A stretch of DNA of 64,000 bases from Allofournierella sp. (GCA_020025635.1 JAHHRU010000012.1:11301-75300), one strand, 5' to 3'; positions 15,733-25,188 are shown, counted from the stretch's first letter. Numbers and translations are program-made. The notes: generated by a model from the sequence alone, not told the origin.

Positions 15733-16617
15733 TCACGCCCTTTCAACAAATAATTTGTCCACCTTGAGCACACTGCCCTCCACCCGGACAAGGCCCAAAA
15801 AGCCGGAAGGCCCCTGTGCCCGGTAAACACCGTCCTTTTTGTAAAAGCGGTAGGTGGGCGCACCGTTCAGCAGGCGCTTTTCGGTGTCCTCGTCCACGGT
15901 GAGCTTTTCCAGATGGGTGAACACCGTTTCCACCGGCAGGAACAGCTCGTCCAGCCGGTTTTCATCGGCGGCCTTCTGGATCTCTTCCAAAGTGTGGCTG
16001 CCGGAAAGGTCGAACACGCCGGCCTGGATGCGCCGCAGCCCGGAAAGGCAGGCGGGGCAGCCCAGGGCCTTGCCCACATCCTCCACCAGGGTGCGCACAT
16101 AGGTGCCCTTGCTGCACTCCACCAGAATCTCGAACTCGCTGCAGCCCAGCACCTCCAGCACCTCCAGCCGGTAAAAGGTCACCGGGCGGGCGGTACGCTC
16201 CACCGTTTTGCCCTGACGGGCCAGCTTGTAAAGGGGGGTGCCGTTGATCTTCACTGCCGAATACATGGGCGGGGTCTGCATCTGCGGGCCCAGAAAACCG
16301 GCCAGCGCATCCTGAAGCATTTCTTCATTCACCACGCAGTCGGCGGTTTCCAGCACCGTTCCGGTCACATCGCCGGTGTCGGTGGAAAGGCCGAACCGGA
16401 TGCGGGCCCGATAGGCCTTGTCATGGTTGGGCTGCATGTCCACCGCCCGGGCCGCATTGCCCGCAAACACCGGCAGAACGCCGGTGGCCATGGGGTCCAG
16501 TGTGCCGGAATGGCCCAGCTTGCGGGTCTTCAAAATGCCCCGCAGCTTTGCGATCACGTCAAAGCTTGTCCAGCCGGCGGGCTTGTCCACAACCAAAATG
16601 CCGTTTCGTCCGCTCAC
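15733..16617 (-). CDS. truB: tRNA pseudouridine-55 synthase
   Basis: A 294-residue enzyme that isomerises U55 in the T-arm of tRNAs. Catalytic D41 is in LGHSGTLDPMATGVL; KAYRARIRFG, PPMYSAVKING and GTYVRTLVEDVG are the other TruB motifs. A C-terminal extension of about 70 residues corresponds to the PUA-like tail of Gram-positive TruB. It begins in a 4-nt overlap (ATGA, 16614-16617) with nrnA and ends overlapping the ribF region, so the genes are translationally coupled. Confidence 0.97.
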   Translation of the reverse strand: MSGRNGILVVDKPAGWTSFDVIAKLRGILKTRKLGHSGTLDPMATGVLPVFAGNAARAVDMQPNHDKAYRARIRFGLSTDTGDVTGTVLETADCVVNEEMLQDALAGFLGPQMQTPPMYSAVKINGTPLYKLARQGKTVERTARPVTFYRLEVLEVLGCSEFEILVECSKGTYVRTLVEDVGKALGCPACLSGLRRIQAGVFDLSGSHTLEEIQKAADENRLDELFLPVETVFTHLEKLTVDEDTEKRLLNGAPTYRFYKKDGVYRAQGPSGFLGLVRVEGSVLKVDKLFVERA

Positions 16618-17603
16618 TGAGCTTCCCCCTCTGCGCTAGCTTCGTCCAGGCGCCGGAGTTCCTTTTCCACCTCGGCCAGAATGGCGGCCTTGGCGTTTTC
16701 CAGGTTGCCTTCCAGCTCGCAGCCGGCAGCGCGGCCGTGGCCGCCGCCGCCCAAACGCCGCGCGATGGAGCAGGCATCCACGCCCTTCACGGTGCGCACG
16801 CTGATCTTGTAGCTTGCGCCGGGCAGCTGGCGCAGGGTGATGCCCACCTGCACGCCCTCGATCTTGCGGGGCAGGCCGGTGAGGTCCTCAAGGTCTGCCA
16901 TGTTCACGCCGCTTGCGGCGATCTCCTCACGGGTGAGGAACATCAGGGCACAGCGGCCGTCAAAATGATATTCCAGATTTTCAAGAGCGGTGCGCTCAAT
17001 GGCCATCCGCTCCCGGGTCTTGCTTTCAAACAGGCTTGCGTTCAGATCCTCCACATGGGCCCCGGCCTCCATCAGCGCCGCCGCGATGCGGTGGCTGCGG
17101 GCCGTGGTGTTGGAATACAGGAAACAGCCGGTATCGGTAGCAAGGCCGGTATACAGGCAGTCTGCGATCTGGGGGGTGATGCCCACCTGCATTTCGCCCA
17201 GCATCTCATAGATCATCTCGGCGGTAGCGGCGGCAGAGCCGTCCAGATACATGGCATCTGCATAGCCGGAGTTGGAGCCGTGGTGGTCGATGCACAGATT
17301 CACACGGGAGCTGTAAGGATCCAGCGCATCCCCAAACAGCTGGATGCTGGCCACATCAATGGCCACCACATAGCCGGGGGTGAACTGACCGGTGAACTGT
17401 TCAAAACCCATATAGGCATAGCGTGCGGGAATGGGATCTGAGCAGAGCACAGCCACCGTTTTGCCCAGCTTCTTCAGCGCATGGTAAAGGGCCGCGGCAC
17501 TGCCGATGGTGTCCCCGTCGGGGTTTTTATGGCAGAGCAGCAGCACATCTTCCGCGTGCAGGAGCCGGCGGATGGCTTCCAGCATTTCCAAAATCTCACT
17601 CAT
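16614..17603 (-). CDS. nrnA: DHH family bifunctional oligoribonuclease/pAp phosphatase
   Basis: A 329-residue DHH-DHHA1 phosphoesterase. H25, D29, D31 (CHKNPDGD), D83 and D106-H107-H108 (CIDHHGS) are the manganese ligands; the C-terminal DHHA1 domain ends with GGGGHGRAAG for substrate binding. NrnA-type enzymes degrade nano-RNAs and dephosphorylate 3'-phosphoadenosine 5'-phosphate. The ATG at 17603 has AAGGAG 6 nt upstream; an earlier in-frame ATG overlaps that site. Position between rbfA and truB is the standard one in Firmicutes. Confidence 0.94.
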   Translation of the reverse strand: MSEILEMLEAIRRLLHAEDVLLLCHKNPDGDTIGSAAALYHALKKLGKTVAVLCSDPIPARYAYMGFEQFTGQFTPGYVVAIDVASIQLFGDALDPYSSRVNLCIDHHGSNSGYADAMYLDGSAAATAEMIYEMLGEMQVGITPQIADCLYTGLATDTGCFLYSNTTARSHRIAAALMEAGAHVEDLNASLFESKTRERMAIERTALENLEYHFDGRCALMFLTREEIAASGVNMADLEDLTGLPRKIEGVQVGITLRQLPGASYKISVRTVKGVDACSIARRLGGGGHGRAAGCELEGNLENAKAAILAEVEKELRRLDEASAEGEAQ

Positions 17604-17651
17604 TGCGTTCTCCTTCTGCATGTGTGGGTTGGAAACCCGCCCGAGGGCGGG

Positions 17652-18008
17652 TCATTCCTCCCCTTTGTCCAGGCCGGCCAGCAGCTCATTGATGTGGGCT
17701 GCATAGGCCGCCCCGTCATCCTGCACGAACACAAAGCGAGGAGCTTTGCGGATGTGCATACGGCGGGAAACCTCGGTGCGGATGTGGCCCGCGCCCCGGT
17801 TCAGGGCCGCAATGGCCTCCTGAGGGCCTTCGGGCCGGCCCAGAACGCTCACATATACCTTTGCCACGTCCAGATCCGGCGTAACATCCAGCCGGGTCAC
17901 GGTAAGCAGACCCCCGGCAAGCCGGGGATCCTTCATCTGGCCGATGATGCCGATGACTTCCCGTTTCATATCCTGGGCAAGACGCCCATGGTTTTTTGTA
18001 TTGGCCAT
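17652..18008 (-). CDS. rbfA: Ribosome-binding factor A
   Basis: A 118-residue KH-like 30S assembly factor. The REVIGIIGQMKDPRL opening, VTRLDVTPDLDVAKVYVSV central strands and RMHIRKAPRFVFVQDD C-terminal part are the family pattern. It helps mature the 16S rRNA 5' end and is needed for growth in the cold in other bacteria. It lies 15 nt after infB, with GAGGT at 6 nt from the ATG. Confidence 0.96.
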   Translation of the reverse strand: MANTKNHGRLAQDMKREVIGIIGQMKDPRLAGGLLTVTRLDVTPDLDVAKVYVSVLGRPEGPQEAIAALNRGAGHIRTEVSRRMHIRKAPRFVFVQDDGAAYAAHINELLAGLDKGEE

Positions 18009-18023
18009 TGATATACCTCGTTA

Positions 18024-20345
18024 TCAGTCACGGTATTCTTCCAGGATGTAAGCCTCGAAGATATCGCCTTCCTTGATATCACTGAACTTCTCCAGGGTAA
18101 CGCCGCATTCGTAGCCCTGGGCAACTTCCTTCACGTCATCCTTGAAACGGCGCAGAGAAGCGATCTCGTCCTCTGCAACCACGATGCCGTCACGCACAAC
18201 ACGGATCTTGCTTGCACGGGTGATCTTGCCGTCCAGCACATAGCTGCCGGCAACCAGGCCCACAGAGCTGATCTTGTAAACCTGACGGACCTCCAGGCGG
18301 CCCTGCTCCACTTCACGGATCTTGGGGGCCAGCATGCCCTTCATCGCATCGGTAACATCGTTGATGGCATCATAGATGACACGGTACATGCGCATTTCCA
18401 CTTCGCACTGTGCGGCTTCTTCCTTGGCAATGGGGTCGGGGCGCACGTTGAAGCCGATGATGATGGCGTTGCCGGCATTTGCCAGCATAACGTCCGACTT
18501 GTTGATGGCGCCGACGCCTGCGTGGATGACCTTCACCCGCACTTCGTCGTTGGAGATCTTTTCCAGGCTCTGCTTCACAGCCTCGGCGCTGCCCTGAACG
18601 TCTGCCTTCACGATGATGTCCAGCTGCTTGCGCTCGCCTTCGGCGATCTGGCTGAACAGGTTATCCAGGGTGACCTTCTGGTAGCTGGAGAACTGCTTTT
18701 CCTTCTCTTCGGCGGCACGCTTGTCGGCCAGCTCACGGGCCAGCTTTTCGTCCTCGACCGCATCGAACAGGTCGCCTGCGGAGGGAACTTCGGTCAGGCC
18801 GGTGATCTCAACGGGGGTGGAGGGGCCGGCTTCTTCCAGAGAGCGGCCCATATCGTCCTTCATGGTGCGCACACGGCCCACAGCGGTGCCGGCGATCACG
18901 CAGTCGCCCTTGCGCAGGGTGCCCTTCTGCACCAGGATGGTGGCAACGGGGCCCTGGCCCTTGTCCAGGCGGGCCTCGATCACGGCGCCCTTGGCACGGC
19001 GGTTGGGGTTCGCCTTCAGCTCCTTGACCTCGGCAACCAGCTGGATGTTCTCCAAAAGGTCATCGATGCCCTTGCCGGTGCGGGCGGAAACCGGCACACA
19101 GATCACATCGCCGCCCCACTGCTCGGGGATCAGCTCATACTGGGTCAGCTGCTCCATGACCAGGTCGGGGTTGGCGGTGGGCTTATCCATCTTGTTGATG
19201 GCAACGATGATGGAAACACCGGCAGCCTTGGCGTGGTTGATGGACTCAACGGTCTGGGGCATGATGCCGTCATCGGCAGCAACCACCAGCACCGCGATAT
19301 CGGTGAGGTTCGCGCCGCGGGCACGCATGCTGGTGAAGGCCTCGTGGCCGGGGGTGTCCAGGAAGGTGAGCCACTTGTCGCCGGTCTTTACCTGGTAAGC
19401 ACCGATGTGCTGGGTGATGCCGCCGGCCTCGCCGCTGGTGACATGGGCGGAGCGGATGGCATCCAGGATGCTGGTCTTGCCGTGGTCAACGTGGCCCATG
19501 ACCACGATGACGGGAGGACGCTCTTCCAGGCTCTCTGCGGGATCTTCGTCCACCTCGAACAGGCGCTCCTCGATGGTGACGTGCACTTCCTTTTCCACCT
19601 TTGCGCCAAATTCATCGGCGATGAGGGATGCGGTGTCAAAGTCCACAACTTCGCTCACCGAAGCCATGATGCCAAGGCCCATGAGCTTTTTGATGACGTT
19701 TGCGGCGGTCTGCTTCAAACGGGTGGCCAGCTCGCCAACGGTGATCTCCTCGGGGATCTGCACCTTCAGCTGGGCCTTGCGGGCCTTTTCCAGCTGGATG
19801 CGCTGCAGACGCTCGGCCTCGGTCTCACGCTTTTTCTGGAAGGTGTTCTGGCGGCCGCCCCGGTTGTTTTTGTTGTTGAGCTTGTGCTTTGCGTTCTGAT
19901 TGCCGGACTTGCGGCGGTTTTCCACATTTTTGGTGCCGGCAAGCTCGTTGTATTTTTCGTTGAACTTATCCAGGTTCACGTCCACGGTGCGGGTGTCCAC
20001 CACCTTGGTGACCACCTCACGGCGCACAACAGGCTCTGCCTGGGCCTCGGGCTTCTTTTCAGCCTTGTGCTTGGGGCGGGGCATCTCCACAACGGTGCCG
20101 TCGGCCTTTTTCAGGATCTCCGACTCCTTGGGCTGCTTTTTGGGGGCGCTGTCCAGGTAGGTGTCCAGGCTCTTTTCCTGGTTTGCGCTGGTGTAATGCT
20201 CAAACAGGAAGTTCATCTCGGCCTCGTCCAGGTTGGCACCGGGCTTTTTCACCTCGCCGCCCCGGGCTGCCAGCAGCTCGATGATCTCCTTTGCGGGCTT
20301 ATCCAGATCTTTTGCCACGTCGCTCAGTTTATATTTAATGGTCAT
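18024..20345 (-). CDS. infB: Translation initiation factor IF-2
   Basis: A 773-residue GTPase that places initiator tRNA on the 30S subunit. An N-terminal domain (about 1-50) is followed by a lysine- and glutamine-rich linker (about 60-200), the conserved IF2-N helix bundle, and the G domain with GHVDHGKT at about 284-291, DTPGHEAF (G2/G3) and NKMDKP (G4), then domains II-IV. The start at 20345 overlaps the preceding gene's stop (ATGA) and has GGAGG 7 nt upstream. The linker is shorter than in actinobacteria and enterics, as usual in Firmicutes. Confidence 0.98.
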   Translation of the reverse strand: MTIKYKLSDVAKDLDKPAKEIIELLAARGGEVKKPGANLDEAEMNFLFEHYTSANQEKSLDTYLDSAPKKQPKESEILKKADGTVVEMPRPKHKAEKKPEAQAEPVVRREVVTKVVDTRTVDVNLDKFNEKYNELAGTKNVENRRKSGNQNAKHKLNNKNNRGGRQNTFQKKRETEAERLQRIQLEKARKAQLKVQIPEEITVGELATRLKQTAANVIKKLMGLGIMASVSEVVDFDTASLIADEFGAKVEKEVHVTIEERLFEVDEDPAESLEERPPVIVVMGHVDHGKTSILDAIRSAHVTSGEAGGITQHIGAYQVKTGDKWLTFLDTPGHEAFTSMRARGANLTDIAVLVVAADDGIMPQTVESINHAKAAGVSIIVAINKMDKPTANPDLVMEQLTQYELIPEQWGGDVICVPVSARTGKGIDDLLENIQLVAEVKELKANPNRRAKGAVIEARLDKGQGPVATILVQKGTLRKGDCVIAGTAVGRVRTMKDDMGRSLEEAGPSTPVEITGLTEVPSAGDLFDAVEDEKLARELADKRAAEEKEKQFSSYQKVTLDNLFSQIAEGERKQLDIIVKADVQGSAEAVKQSLEKISNDEVRVKVIHAGVGAINKSDVMLANAGNAIIIGFNVRPDPIAKEEAAQCEVEMRMYRVIYDAINDVTDAMKGMLAPKIREVEQGRLEVRQVYKISSVGLVAGSYVLDGKITRASKIRVVRDGIVVAEDEIASLRRFKDDVKEVAQGYECGVTLEKFSDIKEGDIFEAYILEEYRD

Positions 20346-20671
20346 TCGTTGTCCTCCTTCTGCTGTTCCAGGTATTGTTCGCACAGCTTTGCGAGATTTT
20401 CGTCAGTTACGGCAAATGTGCCCACCCTGTGCCGGGTGACCGGGATCAGGTCCTCCTGGGTGAGGGGCATCTGCAGGCAGGGCACCAGGTCCTCGCAGGA
20501 CCGCCGCATCCGCTTTGCGGTGCCCTCGCTCACATCGGCGGCCAGCAGCACCAGGGCTGCCCTGCCGGCATAAGCGGTTTCCACCACCGCATCAAAGCCC
20601 ATGGTGAGCTTTGCGGCCCGCCGGCACAGCGACAAAGCCGAAAACAGCTTCTGCTCATTCGTCTTTTCCAC
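20342..20671 (-). CDS. rplGA: Ribosomal L7Ae/L30e family protein (YlxQ type)
   Basis: A 109-residue L7Ae-like RNA-binding protein. LSLCRRAAKLTMGFDAVVE and ALVLLAADVSEGTAKRM are the typical strands and helices of bacterial YlxQ proteins, which bind kink-turn RNA. Start is a GTG with AAGGAG 6 nt upstream, overlapping the rnpM gene by 17 nt. Its place between rnpM and infB is conserved across Firmicutes. Confidence 0.92.
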   Translation of the reverse strand: MEKTNEQKLFSALSLCRRAAKLTMGFDAVVETAYAGRAALVLLAADVSEGTAKRMRRSCEDLVPCLQMPLTQEDLIPVTRHRVGTFAVTDENLAKLCEQYLEQQKEDNE

Positions 20672-20939
20672 TCTGCGCTCCTTCTATCTCATGCCGGATG
20701 CTTTCCATCACATCGGCCGGTATGGGGGTCTCCAGGGCCCGCTCCAGCCGCTTTGCCTTTTCCGCCTTTGCAAGGCAGGCCGCATTGGGGCACAGATACA
20801 CGCCCCGGCCGGGCTTGCGGCCGGTGGTGTCCAGGGAAATGACACCCTCCGGGCTGCGCACTACGCGCACCAGCTCTTTTTTAGGCTTCTGGCTGCTGCA
20901 GCCGGCACAGCGGCGCATGGGGATCTTTTTCTGCTGCAT
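20655..20939 (-). CDS. rnpM: YlxR family RNase P modulator RnpM
   Basis: A 94-residue small basic protein of the YlxR family. PMRRCAGC near residue 8 and GRGVYLC near residue 45 are the two conserved blocks. In Bacillus this protein binds the RNase P RNA and lowers its activity. The start at 20939 follows AAGGAGGAGG; the longer in-frame upstream extension is basic, low-complexity and unsupported. It lies between nusA and the L7Ae-like gene as expected. Confidence 0.93.
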   Translation of the reverse strand: MQQKKIPMRRCAGCSSQKPKKELVRVVRSPEGVISLDTTGRKPGRGVYLCPNAACLAKAEKAKRLERALETPIPADVMESIRHEIEGAQSGKDE

Positions 20940-20985
20940 GGAACCTCCTCCTTTCAGGCACAGGTGCCTTTGGGGGAAACGGCGC

Positions 20986-22062
20986 TTACTCCTGCACCGG
21001 CTCCTCCTCTTCCTCGCCATAGTAACCGCTTTCGGGGCGGATGTCGATATTATAGCCGGTCAGCCGGGCGCACAGACGGGCGTTCTGGCCCTTGTTGCCG
21101 ATGGCAAGGCTCAGCTGCTGGTCGGGAACGGTGACACGGCAGGCCTTCTTTTCGCCTTCCAGCAGCTCCACCTTCACGACCTTTGCGGGAGAGATGGCAG
21201 CGCTGATGAACTCCTCGGGGTCCTCGCTCCAGCGGACGATGTCGATCTTTTCGCCGCCCATTTCTTCCACGATCTTGTTTACACGGACACCGTGGGCACC
21301 GATGCAGGCGCCGACGGGATCGATGTTTTCATCCTTGCTCCACACAGCCATCTTGGAGCGGATGCCGGCCTCACGGCTGATGGCCTTGATCTCAACGCTG
21401 CCGTCAAAAATTTCGGGCACTTCGTTTTCGAACATCCGCTTGACCAGCTGCTCGCTGGTGCGGCTGATGATCACGCGGGGGCCGCGCTCGGTGACCAGAA
21501 CGTCCTTTACATAAACCAGCAGGTGCTGGCCCTCGTAATAAACTTCACCGGGGACCTGTTCGGAGCGGGGCAGCACCACCTCGTTTTTGCCCAGCTGCAG
21601 CACCACAAGGCCGCGCTCCTCATCGGTGCGCACCACACGGGCGTTCAGGATCTCGTGTGCCTTGGACTGCATCTGGTCGTACAGCTGGCTGCGCTCGGCC
21701 TCACGGATGCCCTGGCGCAGAACATGCTTTGCGGTCTGGGCGGCAATGCGGCCGAACTCGCGGGTCTTCAGGCGGGTAACGGCACGGTCGCCGACCTTAT
21801 AGGTCCGGCGCAGCTGATGGGCCTCTTCCAGGCTGATCTGGGTGTGGGGGTTTTCCACTTCCTCCACCACGTCCTGCACCAGGCTCACGTTGAACCTGCC
21901 TGCTTCCGGGTCGATCTCCACCAGCACGTTGTCGTCCTCTACCTCGTAGTTCTTCTTCACGGCGATCACGATGGCGGTAGCGATCTTGTCTACCAGATAT
22001 TCTGCGGGCAGTCCGCGCTCGGTCTCCAGAACTTCGAGGGCCTTAAAAAACTCTGCGTTCAT
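20986..22062 (-). CDS. nusA: Transcription termination/antitermination factor NusA
   Basis: A 358-residue NusA with an RNA-polymerase-binding N-terminal domain (about 1-125), an S1 domain (about 135-200) and two KH domains (about 205-345) containing GACIGAHGVRVNKIV and LAIGNKGQNARL. It lacks the C-terminal acidic repeats found in enterobacteria, as usual for Firmicutes, and ends in a short EEEEE tail. It modulates pausing and termination. An out-of-frame ATG lies between AAGGAG and the start used. Confidence 0.97.
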   Translation of the reverse strand: MNAEFFKALEVLETERGLPAEYLVDKIATAIVIAVKKNYEVEDDNVLVEIDPEAGRFNVSLVQDVVEEVENPHTQISLEEAHQLRRTYKVGDRAVTRLKTREFGRIAAQTAKHVLRQGIREAERSQLYDQMQSKAHEILNARVVRTDEERGLVVLQLGKNEVVLPRSEQVPGEVYYEGQHLLVYVKDVLVTERGPRVIISRTSEQLVKRMFENEVPEIFDGSVEIKAISREAGIRSKMAVWSKDENIDPVGACIGAHGVRVNKIVEEMGGEKIDIVRWSEDPEEFISAAISPAKVVKVELLEGEKKACRVTVPDQQLSLAIGNKGQNARLCARLTGYNIDIRPESGYYGEEEEEPVQE

Positions 22063-22093
22063 TTTTGTTCATTTCTCCTTATTCACTTTTTGA

Positions 22094-22576
22094 TCAAAAC
22101 AGGTCTTTGTCATCGCAGGCCTTCACATAGCTTGCAGCGCAAAGCTCGAAGTTTTTTTCTTCGGGGCAGCGAAGGGTCAGCCGGCCGTTCTCAAAACCGG
22201 CAAGCTCGCCCTCATACACACGGCTGCCGCTTTCGTCCGGCCGCACCAGGCAGATTTCCACCGTCTGGCCAAGGAACTTTTCAAAGTGCTCGGGGCGGGT
22301 CAGGCGGCGACCAAGGCCGGGGCTCCCCACCTCCATGTAATAGCTCTGGGAAATGGGGTCTGCCTCGTCGATCACCGGGTCAATGGCCCGGCTGGCCGCT
22401 TCGCAGGTGTCCATATCCAGAGGGGTGTCCCGGTCAATGAGGATGCGCAGGAACCAGTCCGGCCCTTCCTTTTCGAAGCGGACGTCCCACAGTTGCAGGC
22501 CCATCTGCTCCAAAACCGGGCGCACCAGATCCTCCACGATCTTAATGGTATTCCGGCCGTTGCTCGCTTTTGCCAT
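22094..22576 (-). CDS. rimP: Ribosome maturation factor RimP
   Basis: A 160-residue protein for 30S subunit maturation. IVEDLVRPVLEQMGLQLWDV opens the N-terminal domain; RILIDRD and YYMEVGSPGLGRRL are the conserved central motifs, with a C-terminal SH3-like domain. Two adjacent ATG codons follow GGGAGG; the second (22576) has the better 5-nt spacing. It is the first gene of the nusA operon. Confidence 0.95.
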   Translation of the reverse strand: MAKASNGRNTIKIVEDLVRPVLEQMGLQLWDVRFEKEGPDWFLRILIDRDTPLDMDTCEAASRAIDPVIDEADPISQSYYMEVGSPGLGRRLTRPEHFEKFLGQTVEICLVRPDESGSRVYEGELAGFENGRLTLRCPEEKNFELCAASYVKACDDKDLF

Positions 22577-22593
22577 CATAACCTCCCTTGATA

Positions 22594-22640
22594 TGCAAGA
22601 AGAGCGGACCTTGCGGCCCACTCTCCATTCAAAACATAAT
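22594..22640 (-). promoter_or_regulatory. rimP leader hairpin
   Basis: The untranslated leader of the nusA operon contains AGAGTGGGCC-GCAAGG-TCCGCTCT, a hairpin just upstream of rimP. Similar GAGTGGG...CCCACTC hairpins precede rimP in many Firmicutes. A regulatory role is inferred. Confidence 0.45.
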
Positions 22641-22653
22641 CTTACGGTATAGG

Positions 22654-22682
22654 ATTATAACATGTTCTTTTGCAATATGCAA
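22654..22682 (-). promoter_or_regulatory. Promoter of the rimP-nusA-infB operon
   Basis: TTGCAT (22682-22677) and TATAAT (22659-22654) with a 17-nt spacer on the minus strand. Confidence 0.75.
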
Positions 22683-22725
22683 GCCTTTCCTGAAAATTCG
22701 GCCCGCCGGGCCATGCAGCGCCCTT

Positions 22726-23886
22726 TCATGGCAAAAAAGCCTTTTCTGTTTTTCGCTTTTGAAGGGCCTTTGCCGCCGGCTTTTCAACAAGATAGGTTCC
22801 CGCAAGGGCCGCAAGGAAGGCCGCCCCAAAGCACAGGAAATGATAGCGGAGCATCCAGGGCCCGTCCCCGGTCATGTTGGGCGGGGTATCCCCCTGCCAG
22901 AAGGGGATGCGCAGCTCCTTGAGCCAGACGGCAATGCTCTGATGCCACAGATAGAAATTGTAGCTGATGGCGGAAAGGAATGCCAGCACCCCGCCCTTCC
23001 GGCTTTCCCCAAGCCCCAGGCAGAGACAGAGCACCATGCCCATAAACAAAAGGCACAGCGGCATCCGCCAAACGAGCTGCACCCGCATGACCTCCTGCCC
23101 CCGGGAAAAGATCTTTTGAAGAAAGTCGGAAATCAGCTTCAGCATGAAAAAGCCTGCCAAAAGAAAGCCCGGCCGCCCCCTGCCCTTCAAAGCAAGGCAC
23201 AGCCTTGGGTACAAAAGGGCCAGCGCAAAACCCAGCCCTAGCACCCCGGCAAAGGCGGGCAGCTGGTTGAAGGCCATCTGGTAGGCAAGCCCCTCAAGGC
23301 CCATAGCCCAACGGGTATAGCCCAGCTGCACCGCCCCCAAAAGCAGAAGGGTCAGGCCCGGCCTGCGCCAGAACAGGCGGATCAGGCCGGGGAACGCAAG
23401 ATAAAACCCGGCCAGCACCCCCACCGTCCACAAAGCGCCGCCCATGCGGGTGTACCAGTAGCTTTCCGGCATGAGGGTGTGGGTCAGGGTCAGGTGGCCG
23501 AAAAGATCCTTCCAAACCGCCTTATCCCGCCAAAAGCCGGGATGCGGCCCCATGCGCACAAGGCTCACCGCCAGGTGCACCCCGGCGCATACATAATAAG
23601 AAGGAAGGATGCGCACCGCCCGCCGCCGCCAAAAGCCCTCGGTGCCCCGAAAGCCCTGCCCCTGTGCCCGGTCGGCCCCGTAGGGCAGGGCCAGGCAGAA
23701 GGCGGAAAGCAGGATGAGCAGGTCCACCCACACATAGCCGGTGCGGGGCACCACATCCAGCGGCCGGGGCGGCGAAAGCCAGCTTTGCTGCCAGATGTGG
23801 AACCAGGCCACGATGCCGGTGGCCAGCACCCGGGCAAGGTCGGCCCCGGCCGGGCGGCGCATGGCCCGGCAAAGCTCCGGGGGCAT
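22726..23886 (-). CDS. Acyltransferase 3 family membrane protein
   Basis: A 386-residue protein with about ten hydrophobic segments, resembling the acyltransferase-3 (OafA/OatA-like) family that O-acylates cell-surface sugars. The first helix carries IVAWFHIWQQ with the family-type histidine, RRRAVRILPSYYV follows the second helix, and GGALWTVGVLAGFYLAFP corresponds to the usual LWSLxxExxFY block. SAISYNFYLWHQSIA is a typical late motif. Its ATG shares the A of the upstream aminopeptidase stop (TGATG), so it is translationally coupled to an apparently unrelated enzyme. Substrate unknown. Confidence 0.85.
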   Translation of the reverse strand: MPPELCRAMRRPAGADLARVLATGIVAWFHIWQQSWLSPPRPLDVVPRTGYVWVDLLILLSAFCLALPYGADRAQGQGFRGTEGFWRRRAVRILPSYYVCAGVHLAVSLVRMGPHPGFWRDKAVWKDLFGHLTLTHTLMPESYWYTRMGGALWTVGVLAGFYLAFPGLIRLFWRRPGLTLLLLGAVQLGYTRWAMGLEGLAYQMAFNQLPAFAGVLGLGFALALLYPRLCLALKGRGRPGFLLAGFFMLKLISDFLQKIFSRGQEVMRVQLVWRMPLCLLFMGMVLCLCLGLGESRKGGVLAFLSAISYNFYLWHQSIAVWLKELRIPFWQGDTPPNMTGDGPWMLRYHFLCFGAAFLAALAGTYLVEKPAAKALQKRKTEKAFLP

Positions 23887-25124
23887 CAGAACGCCCACTC
23901 GCCGTTTTCAAAGATGGCAACGGTCTCGCCGTCCTGTGTCAGGCCGGTGATGGTCATATCCTCAGAGCCCACCATCACGTCCTCGTGGATGGCGGAATCG
24001 TTCACGCCCTTTTCCAGCAGCTGCTGGGTGTTCATGGCATTGCCGCCCTTCACGGTGCCGGGATAGCCGGCGCCGAAGGCGATGTGGCAGGCGGCGTTCT
24101 CGTCAAACAGGGTGTTGTAAAACAGCACACCGCTCTTTTTGATGGGGCTGGAGGCAGGCACCAGCGCAATTTCGCCGATGCGGCGGGCGCCGGCATCGCT
24201 GTCCAGCAGTTCGCCCAGCAAAGCCTCGTTCTTTTCGGCGGAATGGGCCACCACCAGGCCGTCCTTGAAGGTCACCGAGAAGCCCTCGATGAGCTGGCCG
24301 TTGTAAACATAGGGGCGGGTGCCCTTGACCACGCCGTCCACATGCATGCAGTGGGGTGCGGTGAACACCTCTTCGGTGGGGATGTTGGGCATGAAGGGCA
24401 CGCCCTTTTCGCTCACGCCGCCGGCGCTTTCCCAGATGTGGTCCTCAGCAAGGCCCACGGTCAGGTCGGTGCCGTTTTTGCTGGTCATATGGATGCTGCG
24501 CAGCTTGAGCTGGTTCAGCCGGTCTGCATGGGCGTTCATCACGGCCACATGGTGCTCCCAGTTTTTCACCGGGTCGGTCTGGGCATCCACACGGCAGACC
24601 TCAAAAATCACCTGCCACAGCTTTTCCACAGCCTCTTCTTCGCCCAGCCCGGGGAACACGGTTTTTGCCCAGGCCGGGGCGGGAATGGCCGCCACGCACC
24701 ACTGGATGCGGTCGTTCATGGTATACTCCCGCCAGTTGGCCAGCGCCGTGCGGCGGGCCAGGTTCACCCGGTTCAGCTTGCCCGCGTCGATGCCGGCAAA
24801 GACGTTGGGGTCATCGGCGTGGATGTTCAGCACGCAGGCGCCGCCTTCGCTTTCCACATAGTCCAGATAGCTGCGCTCCAGATGGGGCTTCACATCGCAC
24901 AGGGCGGCTTCCTCACCCATTTCGTAGCGGATGCGGCTGAGCTTGTCATCGGAATATTTCACCACCACATCGGCAGCCCCGGCCTCAAAGGCGGCCTTTG
25001 CGCAGGCACGGGCAAAAAAAGCAGCCTCCAGCGGGCTCTGGATGATAAGGGTCTGGCCGGGCTGCACATTGGTGCCCATGCGCACCACAAATTCGGCATA
25101 TTTTTTCATCAGGTTCTGATCCAT
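23886..25124 (-). CDS. M29 family aminopeptidase
   Basis: A 412-residue metallo-aminopeptidase of the M29 (AmpS/PepS/T) family. LRSIHMTSKNGTDLTVGL is the strand leading to the active site; MPNIPTEEVFTAPH and GVVKGTRP contain metal ligands (E, H), HIAFGAGYP and NDSAIHEDVMVGS provide the later ligands (H, Y, H, D). The enzyme removes N-terminal residues from peptides in the cytoplasm using two divalent metals. AGGAGG precedes the ATG. The promoter overlaps the terminator of the preceding lrgAB genes. Confidence 0.94.
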   Translation of the reverse strand: MDQNLMKKYAEFVVRMGTNVQPGQTLIIQSPLEAAFFARACAKAAFEAGAADVVVKYSDDKLSRIRYEMGEEAALCDVKPHLERSYLDYVESEGGACVLNIHADDPNVFAGIDAGKLNRVNLARRTALANWREYTMNDRIQWCVAAIPAPAWAKTVFPGLGEEEAVEKLWQVIFEVCRVDAQTDPVKNWEHHVAVMNAHADRLNQLKLRSIHMTSKNGTDLTVGLAEDHIWESAGGVSEKGVPFMPNIPTEEVFTAPHCMHVDGVVKGTRPYVYNGQLIEGFSVTFKDGLVVAHSAEKNEALLGELLDSDAGARRIGEIALVPASSPIKKSGVLFYNTLFDENAACHIAFGAGYPGTVKGGNAMNTQQLLEKGVNDSAIHEDVMVGSEDMTITGLTQDGETVAIFENGEWAF

Positions 25125-25158
25125 TTGAAAGATCCTCCTTTTGGATTCATTTTGTTTT

Positions 25159-25188
25159 ATTATAAAGCAGGGGCCCGGCCTTTCGCAA
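25159..25188 (-). promoter_or_regulatory. Aminopeptidase promoter embedded in the lrgB terminator
   Basis: On the minus strand TTGCGA (25188-25183) lies in the loop of the preceding terminator hairpin and TATAAT (25164-25159) directly follows its stem, with an 18-nt spacer. Confidence 0.6.
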